Of a DNA stretch of 64,000 bases, positions 45,528-58,110 are shown one piece after another. The stretch is from Crocodylus rhombifer. Its lineage: Eukaryota; Chordata; Crocodylia; Crocodylidae. The translations under genes and the position numbers were made by a program. How positions within the stretch are numbered: position 1 is the stretch's first letter; the number at the start of each line of letters is the position of its first letter. The stretch lies in assembly GCA_038503035.1 (NCBI GenBank), contig JAVSML010024333.1, forward strand, positions 76,996-140,995, in the 5' to 3' direction. The notes under the pieces were generated by a model. The model ran no database searches, had not been told where the DNA came from, and saw only the letters and a program-made list of their open reading frames with translations.

Positions 45528-46447
45528 CAATTGATTCTGCTTTATAGAATCCCTGGTTAATAGAATCATCTGCTTATTTGACTCAATATAGGAAAACCAA
45601 AACCACCTGTATATTATCATATGTAAAAATCGCTCATATTAGAATCACAATTTTCATTTTTTGGTATCATTTTACCAAAGAAGCCCGGGAATTTTGCAGT
45701 TTTGTGAGGAGCCCTCTGTAGGCAGGCAGAATTCCAGCCTGCAGGGGGCTGGGAGGGAGCGGGAGGAGGGCAGTCAGGCAGGGGGCACCATGTGCATGTA
45801 TTGTGCCCCAGGCAGCCTGGAGAGCTGCTCCTGCAGGTAAGTAGGTGGGTGGGACTGGGAAATTGAGCCACTGTAGGGAGGGAGTTGGGCAGGGCTGGGG
45901 CCCCAGTGGGGGAGGGGAGCGAGGCTGCAAGTGCTTATGGCGGGGGTGGAAAAATTGGAGGTCAGGCTCCCTGCCAATGCGCCCCGTGCATGTGGGGTAC
46001 CTTTGAGAGGTGCAACCCTGCCCCACTGCCCACACCTGCCCCCAACACCACCTTGTGCACAGATCTTAGAGGCGTGGGTCCTCCCCTGCCCCTCCAGGAG
46101 TGCACTCCACACTGGGGAGCTGGCCCCACGCCTGAGCCCACAGCAGGCAGCAGCAGGTGGGGAGCCAGGCTCCACTCCACTGCAGCAACCACCAACTCCT
46201 GTCAGAGGAAGGAGGCTGTGGACCTGGATCCCTGGCCCCATAGCCCTGGCAGCTGGCAGGGGGATGTGGATGGGGGTGAGGGGCACCAGCAGGGCAGAGA
46301 GGGCTAGGGCAGGAGATGGGCCAGGGGCTGTGGGGGAGGAGCGAGTATCTACGTTCCCTAAAAAACGGGTCTCTTTTAATGGAATCAGCTGGTTAATAGA
46401 ATCAAATCACCATTTCCCAAAGTGATTCCAATAAGAGGAATCCACTG
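45528..46447. mobile_element. Tigger/mariner-type non-autonomous element with TA duplication
   Basis: The left end CAATTGATTCTGCTTTATAGAATCCCTGGTTAATAGAATC and the right end read inward (CAGTGGATTCCTCTTATTGGAATCAC) form an inverted repeat with periodic GAATC. TA lies outside both ends (45526-45527 and 46448-46449), as expected for Tc1/mariner/pogo insertion. The 920-bp body has a GC-rich core shared with 27.6-27.9 kb. No transposase was found. Confidence 0.65.
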
Positions 46448-46929
46448 TAGTGTATTTTACTGGCATAAAGGTGCACTAATAAAGCTGCATTTTACACCAT
46501 CGTATTAAAACCATCTCCATGAACAAAACAATCTACATGGGGACGAAAACAAAGGAGATAAGTTTTAACATTTGCCCCAAAATGCCTTCAAGCTGGAATA
46601 GGAAGGAGGACTTCCTTTAACAAAAGAAATTCACCTGGACCTGCTCAGGTGAAGTATCAGTGCGAGTGTCATTGAACCCCTCACATGGACATATTTATAG
46701 TGGAGTAAAAGTGACATACACTGGGGGGTTTATTCCACTTCCCTTCCAAGTATAGCTGGTAACTGCCCTTCTTGTATCAAAGTGTGTCTACACTAGAAGG
46801 GGTTGTAACGATATCCTGATTATACTGATACTGTAAAAGCAATACAAGCTGCTAGTGTGGACAAGACTTGAGCTATGAAAGTGTAAAAAATGCTTTGCTA
46901 GGCTCAAACAAGACAGGCACCAAGAAAAA

Positions 46930-47662
46930 TGAAAAACACTGAAAAATGCAAGGTTCTTCACCTTGGGAGGGAAAACCTGCAGCATCCTTATAGGCTCGGC
47001 AATGCTACACTAGCTAGCACTGTGGATGAAAAGAACTTGGGGGTCATAGTTGACCACAAGATGAACATGAGCCTTCAATGTGATGCTGCAGCTAGTAAAG
47101 CGAGCAAAACGCTGGCTTGCATGCATAGATGCTTCTCAAGCAAATCCCGGGACGTCATTCTTCCGTTGTACTCGGCCTTGGTGAGGCTGCAGCTGGAGTA
47201 CTGCGTCCAGTTTTGGGCTCCACAATTCAAAAAGGATGTGGAGAAGCTTGACAGAGTCCAGAGAAGAGCCACGCGCATGATCAGAGGTCAGGACAATAGA
47301 CTTTACAATGACAGGCTGAGAGCTATGGGACTCTTCAGCATGGAAAAGCACAGGCTCAGGGGTGATCAGGGGTGTTCACCAGAGAGCCCCAAGGGATGAC
47401 AAGGTCAAACAGTTATAAACTCCTGCAAGACCATTTCAGGCTTGACATAAGGAAGAATTTCTTTACTGTCCAAGCCCCCAAGGTCTGGAATAGCCTGCCA
47501 TCAGAGGTTGTTCAAACACCTACATAGAACACCTTCAAGAGGAAATTGGATGCTTATCTTGCTGGGATCCTATGACCCCAGCTGACTTCCTGCCCTTTGG
47601 GCGGGGGCTGGAAGCAATGAACTTCCAAGGTCCCTTCCAGCCCTAATGTCTATGGAATCTAT
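46930..47662 (+). mobile_element. CR1 LINE 3' fragment
   Basis: A 156-codon frame (46929-47399) covers KCKVLHLGRENLQHPYRLGN, KNLGVIVDHKMNMSL, LEYCVQFWAPQFKKD and RRATRMIRGQ. A deletion after LRGDQG removes the VATYKFI segment. It ends aatgaacttccaaggtcccttccagccctaatgtctatggaatctatgaag. It is very similar to the copies at 13.8 and 40.9 kb. Confidence 0.9.
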
Positions 47663-47843
47663 GAAGAGGAGTTTCCTTGTATGGAGGAATTTACCTACCA
47701 AGTTAGGAAGCTGAAATTGTAGGTGAATTAGCATTCCTAAGGACTGTCTCTGAATAGTACTGGTTTACAGAGTTCTATTATATGATATTGCCTTCAAAGA
47801 CTGCTAAGGGTTTAAGATGAGACAGAGGAGTAAGAATTGCCTA

Positions 47844-48059
47844 CAGTGGTTTTCAACCTGTGGTCCTCAGACCCCTTGAGGTCGGCCGGCTATGTCAAAT
47901 GGGTCTGTGAAAGATGACTATGAACAATCGAAAGTATGTGAATACCCACACTTACAGTTTAGAGGGGTCCACACCTCCATTCAACATTTCCAAAGGGGTC
48001 TGCACCTCCATCCAAAAAATTTTAAGGTTCCACAAATAAAAAGAGGTTGAAAACCACTG
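47844..48059. mobile_element. hAT MITE with long clean terminal inverted repeats
   Basis: Left CAGTGGTTTTCAACCTGTGG and right AGAGGTTGAAAACCACTG are complementary for 16 bases. The interior has ggtcctcagaccccttgagg, gggtctgtgaaagatg and two similar ggggtc-cacctccat units. The flanks ATTGCCTA and GTCTAGTA no longer show a clear 8-bp duplication. Confidence 0.8.
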
Positions 48060-48530
48060 GTCTAGTATCATGAAAAGCACAGAACAAGGGTCAGCACTTA
48101 TGTCTGGCTATGGTGATAGATGTATCCATGATCTGGGTCTTGAAAAGGAAGTGCTGAGTGACTGGATGGGGGTGATAACAGTAAACTCATGAGTCTGCTC
48201 TGTCCTTCCCCGTCCCATGAAAAACAGCAGCTAACAAATTTAGAGCAAATGAAAGAAAATATTTCATGCAGACAAATGGTCAGTCTCCCTGCCTCTGGAG
48301 AGTGCCAAGTCCGATACCAGCACTGAATTAGGGTAGATATATGGACAGTACAAACACTTGCAGTTTGGCATGTTCCTTTTTGGGCTCATCCTCACAGGAA
48401 TATAAAGCCTGAGTTCATTAAAGGAGTTCAACGTCTGCCTTTGATGTGTCAGGGGGCAGCCATGGGTAGAGTGAGTATGGACAGTTAGTCTGAACTGGTG
48501 TAGGAAATCATTCCTACTCCACCTTGAGCT
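48060..48530. other. intron stretch, nothing recognised
   Basis: No coding or named repeat in about 470 bases. Confidence 0.35.
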
Positions 48531-48532
48531 AT

Positions 48533-51500
48533 AATAGATTCATAGATTCCAGATTCATAGATTCCAGGGTTAGAGGGGACCTCAGTGGGCCATCTAGTTC
48601 AACCTCCTGCCCTGGCAGGCAAGAAAAGGGTCACCAAACCTGGGATCATGTGACCCCAGCCAGGTGCCTGTCCAGTCTCCTCTTGAAGACCCCCAAGGAT
48701 GGGGCAAGCACCACCTCCCTTGGAAGCCCATTCCAGATCCTGACAACCCTGACCATGAACTTTTTTCTAATGTCCAATGTAAGCCTACTCTCCAATAGCT
48801 TATGGCCGTTGTTCCTTGTTGTTCCAGGGGGTCCCTGATAAACAAATCATCGCCTACTTCGTGTTGTTCCCCCCTTATGAATTTGTATGCCACCACAAGG
48901 TCCCTCTCAATCGTCTCTTGGAGAGGCTGAAAAGGTTAAGGTCCCCTAGCCTTTCCTCGTAGGGTCTTCCCTGCAGGCCTCCAATCAGACAAGTGGCTCT
49001 TCTTTGGACCCTCTCCAGGTTGTCCATATCCCACTTGAATTGCAGCATCCAGAACTGGGCACAGTACGCCAGCTGTGGCCCAACCAGTGCCGCATAGAGA
49101 GGGAGAATCACCTCCCTGGACCTGTTTGTGAAGCACCTAGGGATGTACAACAAGGTGTGATTGGCTCTGCCCACTACTTCATCACATTGACGACTCGTGT
49201 TCATCCTGGAGTCAACAGTGACCAAGATCTCTTTCTGCCTCAGTGGTGCTGAGAAGGTCGCGCCCAGGCTATAGGTATGATGGCAGTTTTTCCTCCCTAG
49301 GTGCAGCACCTTGCACTTGTCCTTATTGAATTGCATGCTGTTGTTCTCTTCCCCAACCTGTTGAGGTCAGCTTGGATCTGGATCCTCCTTTCCAGGGTGT
49401 TAGCTTCACTCCATATTTTAGTGTCATCCACAAATTTGGACAGGGTGCTTCCCACCCCCTCATCCAGATCACTGATGAAGATGTTTAATAGCAGTGGCCC
49501 CATAACTGAGCCCTGAGGGACTCCACTGCACACATCTTTCCAGGTTGACACTAACCCATCCATCACCACCCTCTGAGTGCGACCTCTGAGCCAGTTTGCT
49601 ACCCAGTCTACCATGTAATCATCCAAGGCAAATCTCCTCAGTTTATTAATAAGGATGGTATGGGATACCGTGTCAAAACCCTTCTTAAAGTCCAGATACA
49701 TAACATATATCTTGACTCCTGCATCTAAACATTTGATGGCCTTGTCATAAAAAGAAACTAGGTTAGTCAGGCAGGACCTGCCTCCTATAAACCCATGTTG
49801 GTTGCCCCTCCGTATCACATTAGCCAGCGGGCTCCCACAGATGTGTTCCTTGATAATTTTTTCCTAGGATTTTCCCTGGGATAGAGGTAAGGCTGACTGG
49901 TCTATAGTTCCCTGGATCCTCCTTCCTTCCCTTCTTACAGATTGGGATGACATTGACCCTCTTCCAATCCTCCGGGACCTGACCCGAGCACCATGAGTGC
50001 TCATATGTACTTGCTAGTGATTCAGCTATTACACTCACTAATTCCTTCATTACCCTTGGGTGAAATCCCTCCAGTCCCAGTGATTTAAACACATCCAGTC
50101 CCTCCAAGTGTCCTTTTACCATATTGGCACTGACTGTTGGTCAGCTGATGTTCCCCTTGTTGATGTCTGTGATGCATATTGAGGGTTCATCTAGATTCCT
50201 ATTTAAGAAGACAGAGGCAAAAAAACTCATTGAAGAGCTCTGCCTTGTCCCTGCTATCCGTCACTAAGCCCCCCTGCCCATCCTGTAGGGGTCCTATGCT
50301 ACCCTGCACCCTCTTTTTGCTCCTAACATATCTAAAGAAGGACTTTTTATTGTCCTTAATCCCTGTCACTAGCCTGAGTTGTAGAGCTGCCTTGGCCTTC
50401 CTGACTGACTCCCTGCAGGTGCAGGCCAAGGAAGTGTACTCCTCCTTGCTAGCTACTCCCCTCCCCCACCTTCCACTTCCTTTATGCTACTTTTTTTGCC
50501 CTTAAGGTATCCTGGATGACCCTGGTTAGCCTAAGGGGCTTCCTGACCCCTTTGCCCCCTTTTCTCTGCCATGGGATTGTCTCACTCTGAGCCCAAAGAA
50601 TGGTATCCTTAAGGAATGACCACCCGCAAAGCATCCAGGCTCTTGGTTCCTAGTACCCTGCTAACCGATCCCCTGAGCCTATTACAGTCAGCCTTTTTAA
50701 AGTTTAGCACCTGCGTCCTGCTTGATATAGTGCCCGCCCTTCTCTGGATAGTGAATTTTATCATTTGGTGATTGCTGTTCCCCAAGTTGCCTTGAATCTG
50801 CAGGTCCCCCACCAGGTCATCCCCTGTGGCCAACACCAAGTTGAGCAAGGCATTACCCCTGATAGGACTCCTTACCTCCTGTGTTAGGTGGAGGTCCTGA
50901 ATGCAGGTTAAGAACCTGCATGAGTGGTTAGATCTAGCTGACTGTTCCTCCCAGCATATGTCTGGGTAGTTAAAGTCCCCCATGACTACCATGTACCTAG
51001 ACTGCACAGCCTCTGAGAGCTGCCTGGAAAATCCCCTATCTAGCTCATCTCCCTGGTGCAGAGGCCTGTAGTAGACCCCCACCACCAGGTCCCTTTCCCC
51101 CTGACCACTTTGGATCCTAACCCACAGAGTATCTGCTTGTCCATCCTCTAATCACAATTTGATTAGGGAAGATGCGTACTGTTCTTTGACATAAAGAGCA
51201 ACACCCGCTCCTTTTTTCCCTTCTCTCTCTCTCCTGTACAACCTATAGCCCTCTATTCCTACTACCTGGTCATGAATAGAGTCTCACCAGGTTTCCATTA
51301 GACCCACTAGGTAAAAGTTATTGCTTGCAAGCAAGGGTTCTAGCTCCTCTTTCTTGTTTCCCATGCTGCTAGCATTTTTATTTATACAATTAATTCCCCT
51401 GGTGTCTATCCCTAGATCACCCCTATACTCCTGTCTAATAGGTTCTTTGATACTTACCTGGGCTGATCTAGTGGGTATCTCATGATTTAGTGTTCCGTGG

Positions 51501-51650
51501 ATCCCTCCATCCTTGTCCTCCCCTTCCCCCAACGAACCTAGTTTAAAGCCCACCAGAGAAGATCAGTCAACCTGAAAGAGAACACACACTTACCTTTGGG
51601 GGAGAGATGTAGTCCATCCTGCCCGATAATGTCAGGCAAGACATGCCCCA
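48533..51650 (-). mobile_element. CR1 LINE, about 3.1 kb, nearly complete ORF2, minus strand
   Basis: The 3' tail on the + strand is a short tandem array, (attcatagattcc)n at 48538-48567, the usual CR1 terminal microsatellite. Up the minus strand: C-terminal region (VLHLGRKNCHHTYSL), RT palm with GVPQGSVMGPLLLN and an intact catalytic FVDDTK (near 49430), fingers (GNQHGFIGGRSCLTNLVSFYD; YLDFKKGFDTVSH), linker, and endonuclease (VMGDFNYPDICWEEQSA; LGNSNHQMIKF). Upstream, NNFYLVGLMETW and INKNASSMGNKKEELEPLL mark the ORF2 start. Several frame breaks remain. It is the most complete CR1 here. Confidence 0.9.
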
Positions 51651-51659
51651 TGGATGAAG

Positions 51660-53100
51660 CTAGCAGCTATGGCAGGTAAGGGTATACTGACTGGTTACAT
51701 CAGTCACCTTGTCAGATCTCCTACCAGCAAAGCATGGCAGCCTACAGAGCTGAGGAGGATTCAGCAATTCTCCTGGCCCTCGTTCCCACTGAGGTCACTG
51801 GCAATGTTCCCACTGCAGAAAGGCTTGGTTTCTTTGCATTCCCCAGAAAGTACCATCTTCTCATTGTGTATTGTTCACAGCATGATGACGGTGGTCAAAA
51901 AGGGGCATTTTTATGGGATACCTAGTAAATTTGCTGAGGTTTACAGTCTGCTGACCCCGCTCTGTGACTGTTGTCACCTGGGGAATCTTAGAAAACAGTC
52001 CTCCCCACAGCACCAGTCAAAGGGACCAGTAAAACCCTCATGCAACATTTGAGTCCTATTAAACCTAGTAGTGGCCTTCTGTAATCCGTCTGCACAGGCA
52101 AGAGCACAGAAGCCAGCAAAAGCACAGAAGCCAAACTCATCATTTCATTCTATTCTATTCAGACATTTATATCTTCTTCCACTTATGAACATCTTCCAGC
52201 CACATACTAAAAAAGTTCACTAGCATATCACAGGGTGAGTTGTTTTCTCTCCCAACCTCTCAGCTTGGGGAGCATGAATTGTGCATGGAGAGGAGGGTTT
52301 GCTTATAATGTTATGAAGGTCGCCAGTCCTTAGCTCACCCACTTGCACTAGCATACTATAGCCATCCAGTGGATGGGTGCAATTTCCCCATACTAAAATC
52401 CCATTATCTTTAAGGAGAGGTTTTTTTGGCAAGACTGGAGGAGTCATTTCAGAGATTGCCCTCCTGTCACTCCTGATGTGATGCTGATCTTTTGAAGGCC
52501 GAGACCAAGAGGCATGAAAATGCTGGACTGGTATATAATATTTACCCCATGTAATCACATTTTAGCCATCCTCTGGGTTGCATAAAGGAAGAACAAAGAA
52601 AAATTAACAGGCTGTCATCTCCTTGAGCAAACCTTCTTCCTTGCTAGATACCTGGATTATTTACATCTCACAGATACACACACTGCAGAGTCCTTTGCTC
52701 CTATTAAAATACCAGATCTTTGAGCGACTCAAGAGACAAGGAGAAGAAAAAAACCTGAACAGATTTTCGGCGTGTCCTCCGACATGCAAGATATTCAGCC
52801 CCATACTTTAATACGTTCAGTGAGATCTTTTCCCAAGTCACTGTGATGTGACGGAAGTGGTAAGATTTCCACCACTTACCTAGAGAGTGGAGGGCAAGCC
52901 TGAATTTCTCTGTGCTTGCTCTCTGAGTATTATTCACGTTGCTGTGAGAAGGTATAGGCTGAACCCATTATCTCTTTCTTCCAAGGCAACCACCCTATTC
53001 TCCACTTTAGACCTGGTCCAGCTGTAGGTGCCCTTGTTTCACTACACACAATTATAAGCTGATTGAGTTAAGCCCATGCAAAATGCAAAGTGGATGCTCT
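51660..53100. other. intron stretch, nothing recognised
   Basis: No supported gene. Open frames up to 132 codons have no familiar motif and are in ordinary intronic composition. Confidence 0.35.
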
Positions 53101-53104
53101 TAGG

Positions 53105-53725
53105 TATCCAGGTTGTAGCCTTGTTGGTCTAGCAGCAAAAGGAATCAAAACTCAGGGTACAGGGGATATCTTTTATTTGACCAACTAGATGTTTGCAAAA
53201 CAAAAATATTTTTTGCAACCTTTTGGGCACAAGCCTGAAAGCTTTCAGGCACAAGGTTTCAGGCACGAGCACCAGAACCCTGAGACCCTGCTGCTACCTT
53301 TGTTAGAGGTAATTTGCATCATCACAGAGCCCAGAGACACCTTGCCACCTAAGAAATGGCTGCCCATAAGAGCATTTCATCTTTTTACTCCTCTGTGAAA
53401 TATGAAACACCATAACCAAGAGGAAATATGACTACAACCTGTTTACCACCGAACAACTTCAAGGTAAGCAGACTATTCCAACTTTTCTCTGAGCCTAATC
53501 TGCATATAAAATGAACTGTTCCAAACAGAAGATTTTACCACACCTTCAACTCTCCTATGAAATATGAACTTTCATTTCTACCCAAGAGAACTTTTACAAA
53601 CTTTTCTCCTATGCCTGAAAAAGGGTGCTTGTGCCCAAAAGCTTGCAATGAAAGATTTTTTTTTTTTTTGCAAAAATCTAGTTGGTCTAATAAAAGATAT
53701 CCCCTCTACTATGAGTTCTGAGTCC
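53105..53725. repeat. inverted pair of SINE-like sequences
   Basis: ggggatatcttttatttgaccaactagat at 53162-53190 is the near-perfect complement of atctagttggtctaataaaagatatcccc at 53676-53704. The left copy is preceded by gttgtagccttgttggtctagcagcaaaaggaatc and the right followed by a matching but decayed tail. cttgtgcccaaaagcttgc at 53628 and ttttgggcacaagcctgaaagc at 53220 pair too. This is either two opposed SINEs or one fold-back element. A third piece lies at 58.66-58.74 kb. Confidence 0.6.
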
Positions 53726-53729
53726 ATGT

Positions 53730-54655
53730 GGATGCTCTTGCTTTCATTTAAATTGGGCATGCTTTGGCTTAGCTTAAACTATTTAGGAAAGGTTTACAGT
53801 AAAGTGAAATAACTTATCCACGTGTGAAAATGTACCGCCAGTTATACCAAATCAATTAGATCAAAAAAAATAGCTATATTGATGTAACTTCCAAAATAAG
53901 AGCACCTTTTTCCATGTAGTTTATATTGCTCAGTAGTGTAAGGATAGTTGGGTGAGCAGCGTATGAGGGAAATGAGGCACCAGAATGGACTGGGCACTTT
54001 ACACCCCCATTCCCCTCTCCACCTGCACTTTCTGGCTTTGGACTCTACAACAAGCAGCAGCAGGGGTGTATGTCAGTGAGTGCAGGGCTCTGGAAAATGT
54101 AGTTCTACAGAGAAGCAGTAGAGTTCCCTGCCACTGGGAGGAGATAGCACCCCATTTTTGCCACCAAAACTTAAAAGTTTTTTGCCCATTCCACATGGCA
54201 TCTGCAGCAAAAAAAATGAACTGACATCTCTTAGCAGCAGCAAACTTCAACTGCCACTCCTGTGTGCTGCTTGCTTCCAAAGCCTTCAGAGCTAAAAAGT
54301 ACAGGGGGAACGGGAGGGAGGACTGCCCCAGGCATGGTCTGCCCCAGTTACACCTCTGAGAGTGCTTTCAAAGTGACATATACTGAAGCAGGAAAAAGAC
54401 ATTAGAAACTCACAACCTGCAGGTTCCTGCAAGTTGTAGCTCAAGCTGTAGTGGGGATGATTTGAAGGGTGACAGGAGGAAGCTCCATGTGCTTCAAGTA
54501 TTTTGCTCTGAGCACACAGGGCACCTCATGCCTGTAAGCAGCAGCACTGGGCATACAGGTCTTGGGATACAGCACCCCTTACTGCACAGTACTCTAAGCA
54601 TGAAACACATGAGGGGGGGAACCGATAAGAACCAGAGTAAAGAGCAAGTGATTTA
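53730..54655. other. intron stretch, nothing recognised
   Basis: No gene or named repeat. Confidence 0.35.
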
Positions 54656-55979
54656 AATCAGCCACAAGGTGAAGAAAGGAAACATGGTGGGACTTAGACC
54701 TCCTGCACATTTGGATGTCCATGCAAAGAACCTGGCAGCAGCATGGAAGCAATGGAAGGAAGAACTGACTGTACACAGTTTACCATGGTGGGCAAAGATG
54801 GGAAAATAAAGGTAAACCTTTTCCATTACCTCATTAGGACAAAGGAAAGAGAAGTGAGTGCACCGGTTTTACTTGCAGGACCCAATACAATAGAGCGACT
54901 GATGAAGACTTTTTTCATAAGTACTGTGACTCCAGAAAAAATAAGAGCATGGAAAGGTTTGGGGGGGTTTTTTGTTTGCTTGTTTGCTTGTGTAACCTGA
55001 AACCAGAATCCAGAAAAAGGAATAGATAGTTATGTTACTGAGCTGCAAACACTGCCATCCACATGCAATCTTGAGAACATAACAGACTCCCTTACAAGAG
55101 ATGGAATTATTTGTGCGACATCTGATCCTAAGCAGAGGAAGAGATTGTTGAGAGAGGCTCATCTGACTCTGGATAAGTCTGTTCAAATTTTATGAGCAGC
55201 TGAACTATCTAAAGAATTAAAACAGTTGCTGGTGTGGAACAAATGCACAGGATCAATGTAAAGGAAAAACGTCAGGTCAACTGAAAATGTAGTCCCCAGG
55301 CTCCAGTGTCAGTACTGCAGGAAACTATGCAAGACAGAAAAGGTTTCCAGATTCTGGGCAAGATGCCTGGGCTTTGGGAACAACCGTTTTGTGTTCCAGT
55401 GCTGTGACAACCCCAAGAGAAATCAAACTGCAATACATGCAGTAGGGGAGGACACCGACATTTTTTTATAAGGAAGATGAAGTCTTCTCCATCATTTTAG
55501 CAGACCCAAATACTCTGAACATACAAGAGAAAGCTGCTAAACAGCTATCTGCCATATTTGCAACATAGTGGAGCAGGAACCAGTCAGATTGCAGCTTGAT
55601 TGTGGCACCAGCTGCAATGTAATTAATGCAGAACTACACAGCAATGATATCAAATTGGAGAGATGTGAGCAGATACTGATGATGTACAATAAAACAGCTA
55701 TACAACCAGTGGGTAAATACAGATTATCAATACAAACTCTAGAAAACAGTACCACCTGAAGTTCATAGTGATTGACACTGAAGAAAGCTGTCCACTGTTA
55801 GGCAGCCAAGCAGTGCAAGCCATGGACTTACTGCAAGAGCAGAATATCCTCCACACGATAGGAGGGCAGAAACACAGTGTGATCCTTGGTAGATGTTTTA
55901 CAGGAGTACAAAGATGTATTTCAGGAAAACAGGCACCTAGAGGGAAAGCTCAAGTTTGGACTTGACCTGCAAGCACAGC

Positions 55980-56735
55980 CTATACTACTGCTGAAATGAA
56001 GAGTACTAGCCGTGGTGGAACCACTCAAAGAGGAACTAACAAGCCTAACAAGAATGGACATTGTAAAACTATTGGAAATTAGCACCGACTGGATCAGCAG
56101 CCTGGCAGTAGTAAGAAAACTATCTTGGAAACTGAGGATCTGTATAGATCCAGAACCTCTGAACAGGGTATTGAACAGACGCCATTATCTGTTGCACTCT
56201 TTCAAGGACATACTGCCTATGTATGAACTGTCAAGGACAAAGTATTCATGATTTGTGATGTAAAAAGTAGGTTTTGGCATATTGAGTTAAGTGAATCCTC
56301 AAGCCATCTGACAATTTTTGCAGCCCCCTGTGGCAGACACCACTGGGTATGAATGTCTGTGGACATTTGTCCCACTCCAGAGGTGTTCCAGCATAGACTG
56401 AATCAGGCACTGTAGGGACTTCCAGGAATCAGGATTGTAGCAGATAGCAAGGAAGAGGCTCTCCATGACCATGTTGCTAAGCTGAGAGAGCTCCTAAACA
56501 GGTAGAGGCAGAATGTTAAGTTAAACACAGACAAGCTAAAGCTGAGGAGGACTGAGGTCCTGTACGCTGAATACATTCAACTTCAGCAGGACTCTGATCT
56601 ACCCTGTGAAACCATTAAGGAGATGCCCAGACCACTGGATCTGAAGGCAGTGCAGATTTATAGGCCTGGCTAGCTATCCAGATTCTGTGCACACTTGTCC
56701 GAGGCTTGCATACCTTTGAGATAACTAATGCACAT
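55980..56735 (+). pseudogene. gypsy reverse transcriptase, broken
   Basis: VVEPLKEELTSLTRMDIVK and STDWISSLAVVRKLSWKLRI lead into CIDPEPLNRVLNRRHYLLHS and ILPMYEL, the conserved fingers and palm of Ty3/gypsy RT. Next, in other frames, come VMICDVKSRFWHIELSE and the thumb (LNRxRQNVKLNTDKLKL), ending in YRPG-LSRFCAHLSEACIPLR, the connection to RNase H. Stops and frame changes are scattered, including one in the region that should hold the YxDD catalytic box. Confidence 0.8.
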
Positions 56736-57612
56736 GGGCTAGGAACATACATTCAAAAAGCCTGAGCCTGAATCAATTCAATCTTTGCAGGTTAGTCTAA
56801 TCTGGCTAGGCTAAACCAGTTTGTAACCACACAGACATCCCCTCTGGACTGAAAAAAATTAAGGCACATGCCTGCAGTGGCTCAAGCTAGAAGCCGGGGG
56901 GCATGACAGCAGCCCTCCCTTCCCTTCCACAATGCTGAGCTGAGGGGGGCGTGGCCAGGCCCCCACAGGGCACTTTGATTAGGGTCCCCCACTTTGTTAT
57001 CAGCATTTAACATCCCATCAGAAAACAAAGCCCCTCTCATTATTTCAAGCTCTTCTTAAGCAACTTTTTCCAAGGAAGGGAACATTTCAAGGAGGGACAT
57101 TGCCAGCTACCTGTTGATTACCTCCAAAAAGGACACAGTCCCTCTGCCTTTTCCCCATCTGTCACAGCATGGACTGTAGCCAGCATGTGGTATACTAGCT
57201 AATGCTGAGAGGTGTCTGTGAAAGGCAGAGGAGAGGGGGGAATCCCTGCTTAGCAGGAAGTGGTGAGGGGCCAGGGGGAAGCCAGGCAGATGCCTGCAGT
57301 CTACCGGAGCTCCAGCCAGGGAGCAGACAGCAGGGGCCAGCTCTTCTGTGGAGCAGACAGCCCAGCCCACACAGCATGCCAGGATGCTGGGGGTGTCTGG
57401 TTTATCTTAAACCAGCAAGGGGTCTGAGACAGACATTGCATAAATCAGTTTGACCCAGTTAAGTCTGATGCTACATTCAACCAGCTTTATCTCAAACCAG
57501 TTTCAGCCATTTTCAAACTGGTTTTATATGCACTGAGCATCTCTTCTATTACAAGTTTAAACCAGTTTTTTATCTCCTAAACTGGTTTGTGTGTAATGTC
57601 TGTCCCTAGCCC
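56736..57612. mobile_element. 877-bp TIR element nested in the gypsy pol gene
   Basis: The left end GGGCTAGGAACATACATT and the right end AATGTCTGTCCCTAGCCC are complementary at 16 of 18 positions. The pol reading breaks exactly here: the text before it encodes LMHMG and the text after it encodes AWGWAEAQEQVFEKIKELI, contiguous in gypsy proteins. The interior has several AAACTGGTTT/AAACCAGTTT motifs in both orientations and no transposase. The superfamily is not assigned; CTAG occurs at both junctions but no longer duplication. Confidence 0.65.
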
Positions 57613-58110
57613 TGAAGGCAGCATGGGGCTGGGCAGAAGCCCAGGAGCAGGTATTTGAAAAGATAAAGGAACTCATAAGTGAGGCAGCAGTCCTGAAGTA
57701 TTACAGTCTAGCACAGCAACTACAGCTATAATGTGGTGCCTCAGAAGGAGGCCTTGTAGCAGCATTAATACAGAACCAGCAACCCACAGCATTTGCCATT
57801 GAGGCCCTGACCAATACAGAAAGAGGGTATGCTTAAATATAAAAGGAATTCCTGGCAGTCATCTTTGGAATGGAGGGATTCCACCTGTTCACCTTTGGAC
57901 ATAAGTTGGTTGTGCAGTCTAATCACAAGCTGTTGGAAAGCATTATGAAGAAGCCACTCCTCAGCACACCGAGGAACTCCAACACATGCTCTTAAGACTG
58001 CAGTGCTATGATGTGAGCATCAGTTACTGTCCAGAAAAGGCAGGGCTAGTGGCAGATACTCTGAGCAGGGCCAGCCTTCCAGAGTACATCACATTTGGCT
58101 TTGTGAAACA
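57613..58110 (+). pseudogene. gypsy RNase H, broken
   Basis: FEKIKELISEAAVLKYY is the segment joining RT to RNase H, then SEGGLVAALIQNQQPTAFAIEAL, TERGYA, KEFLAVIFGMEGFHLFTFGHKLVVQSNHKLLESIMKKPLLS, and YCPEKAGLVADTLSR in shifting frames, the RNase H domain with its terminal LADTLSR signature. A stop follows YA at 57.83 kb, and frameshifts appear near 57.96 and 58.03 kb. Confidence 0.75.

Noticed and set aside
48538..48567. direct repeats as a CRISPR array
   Set aside because: They are the terminal microsatellite of a CR1; vertebrate context, no spacers.
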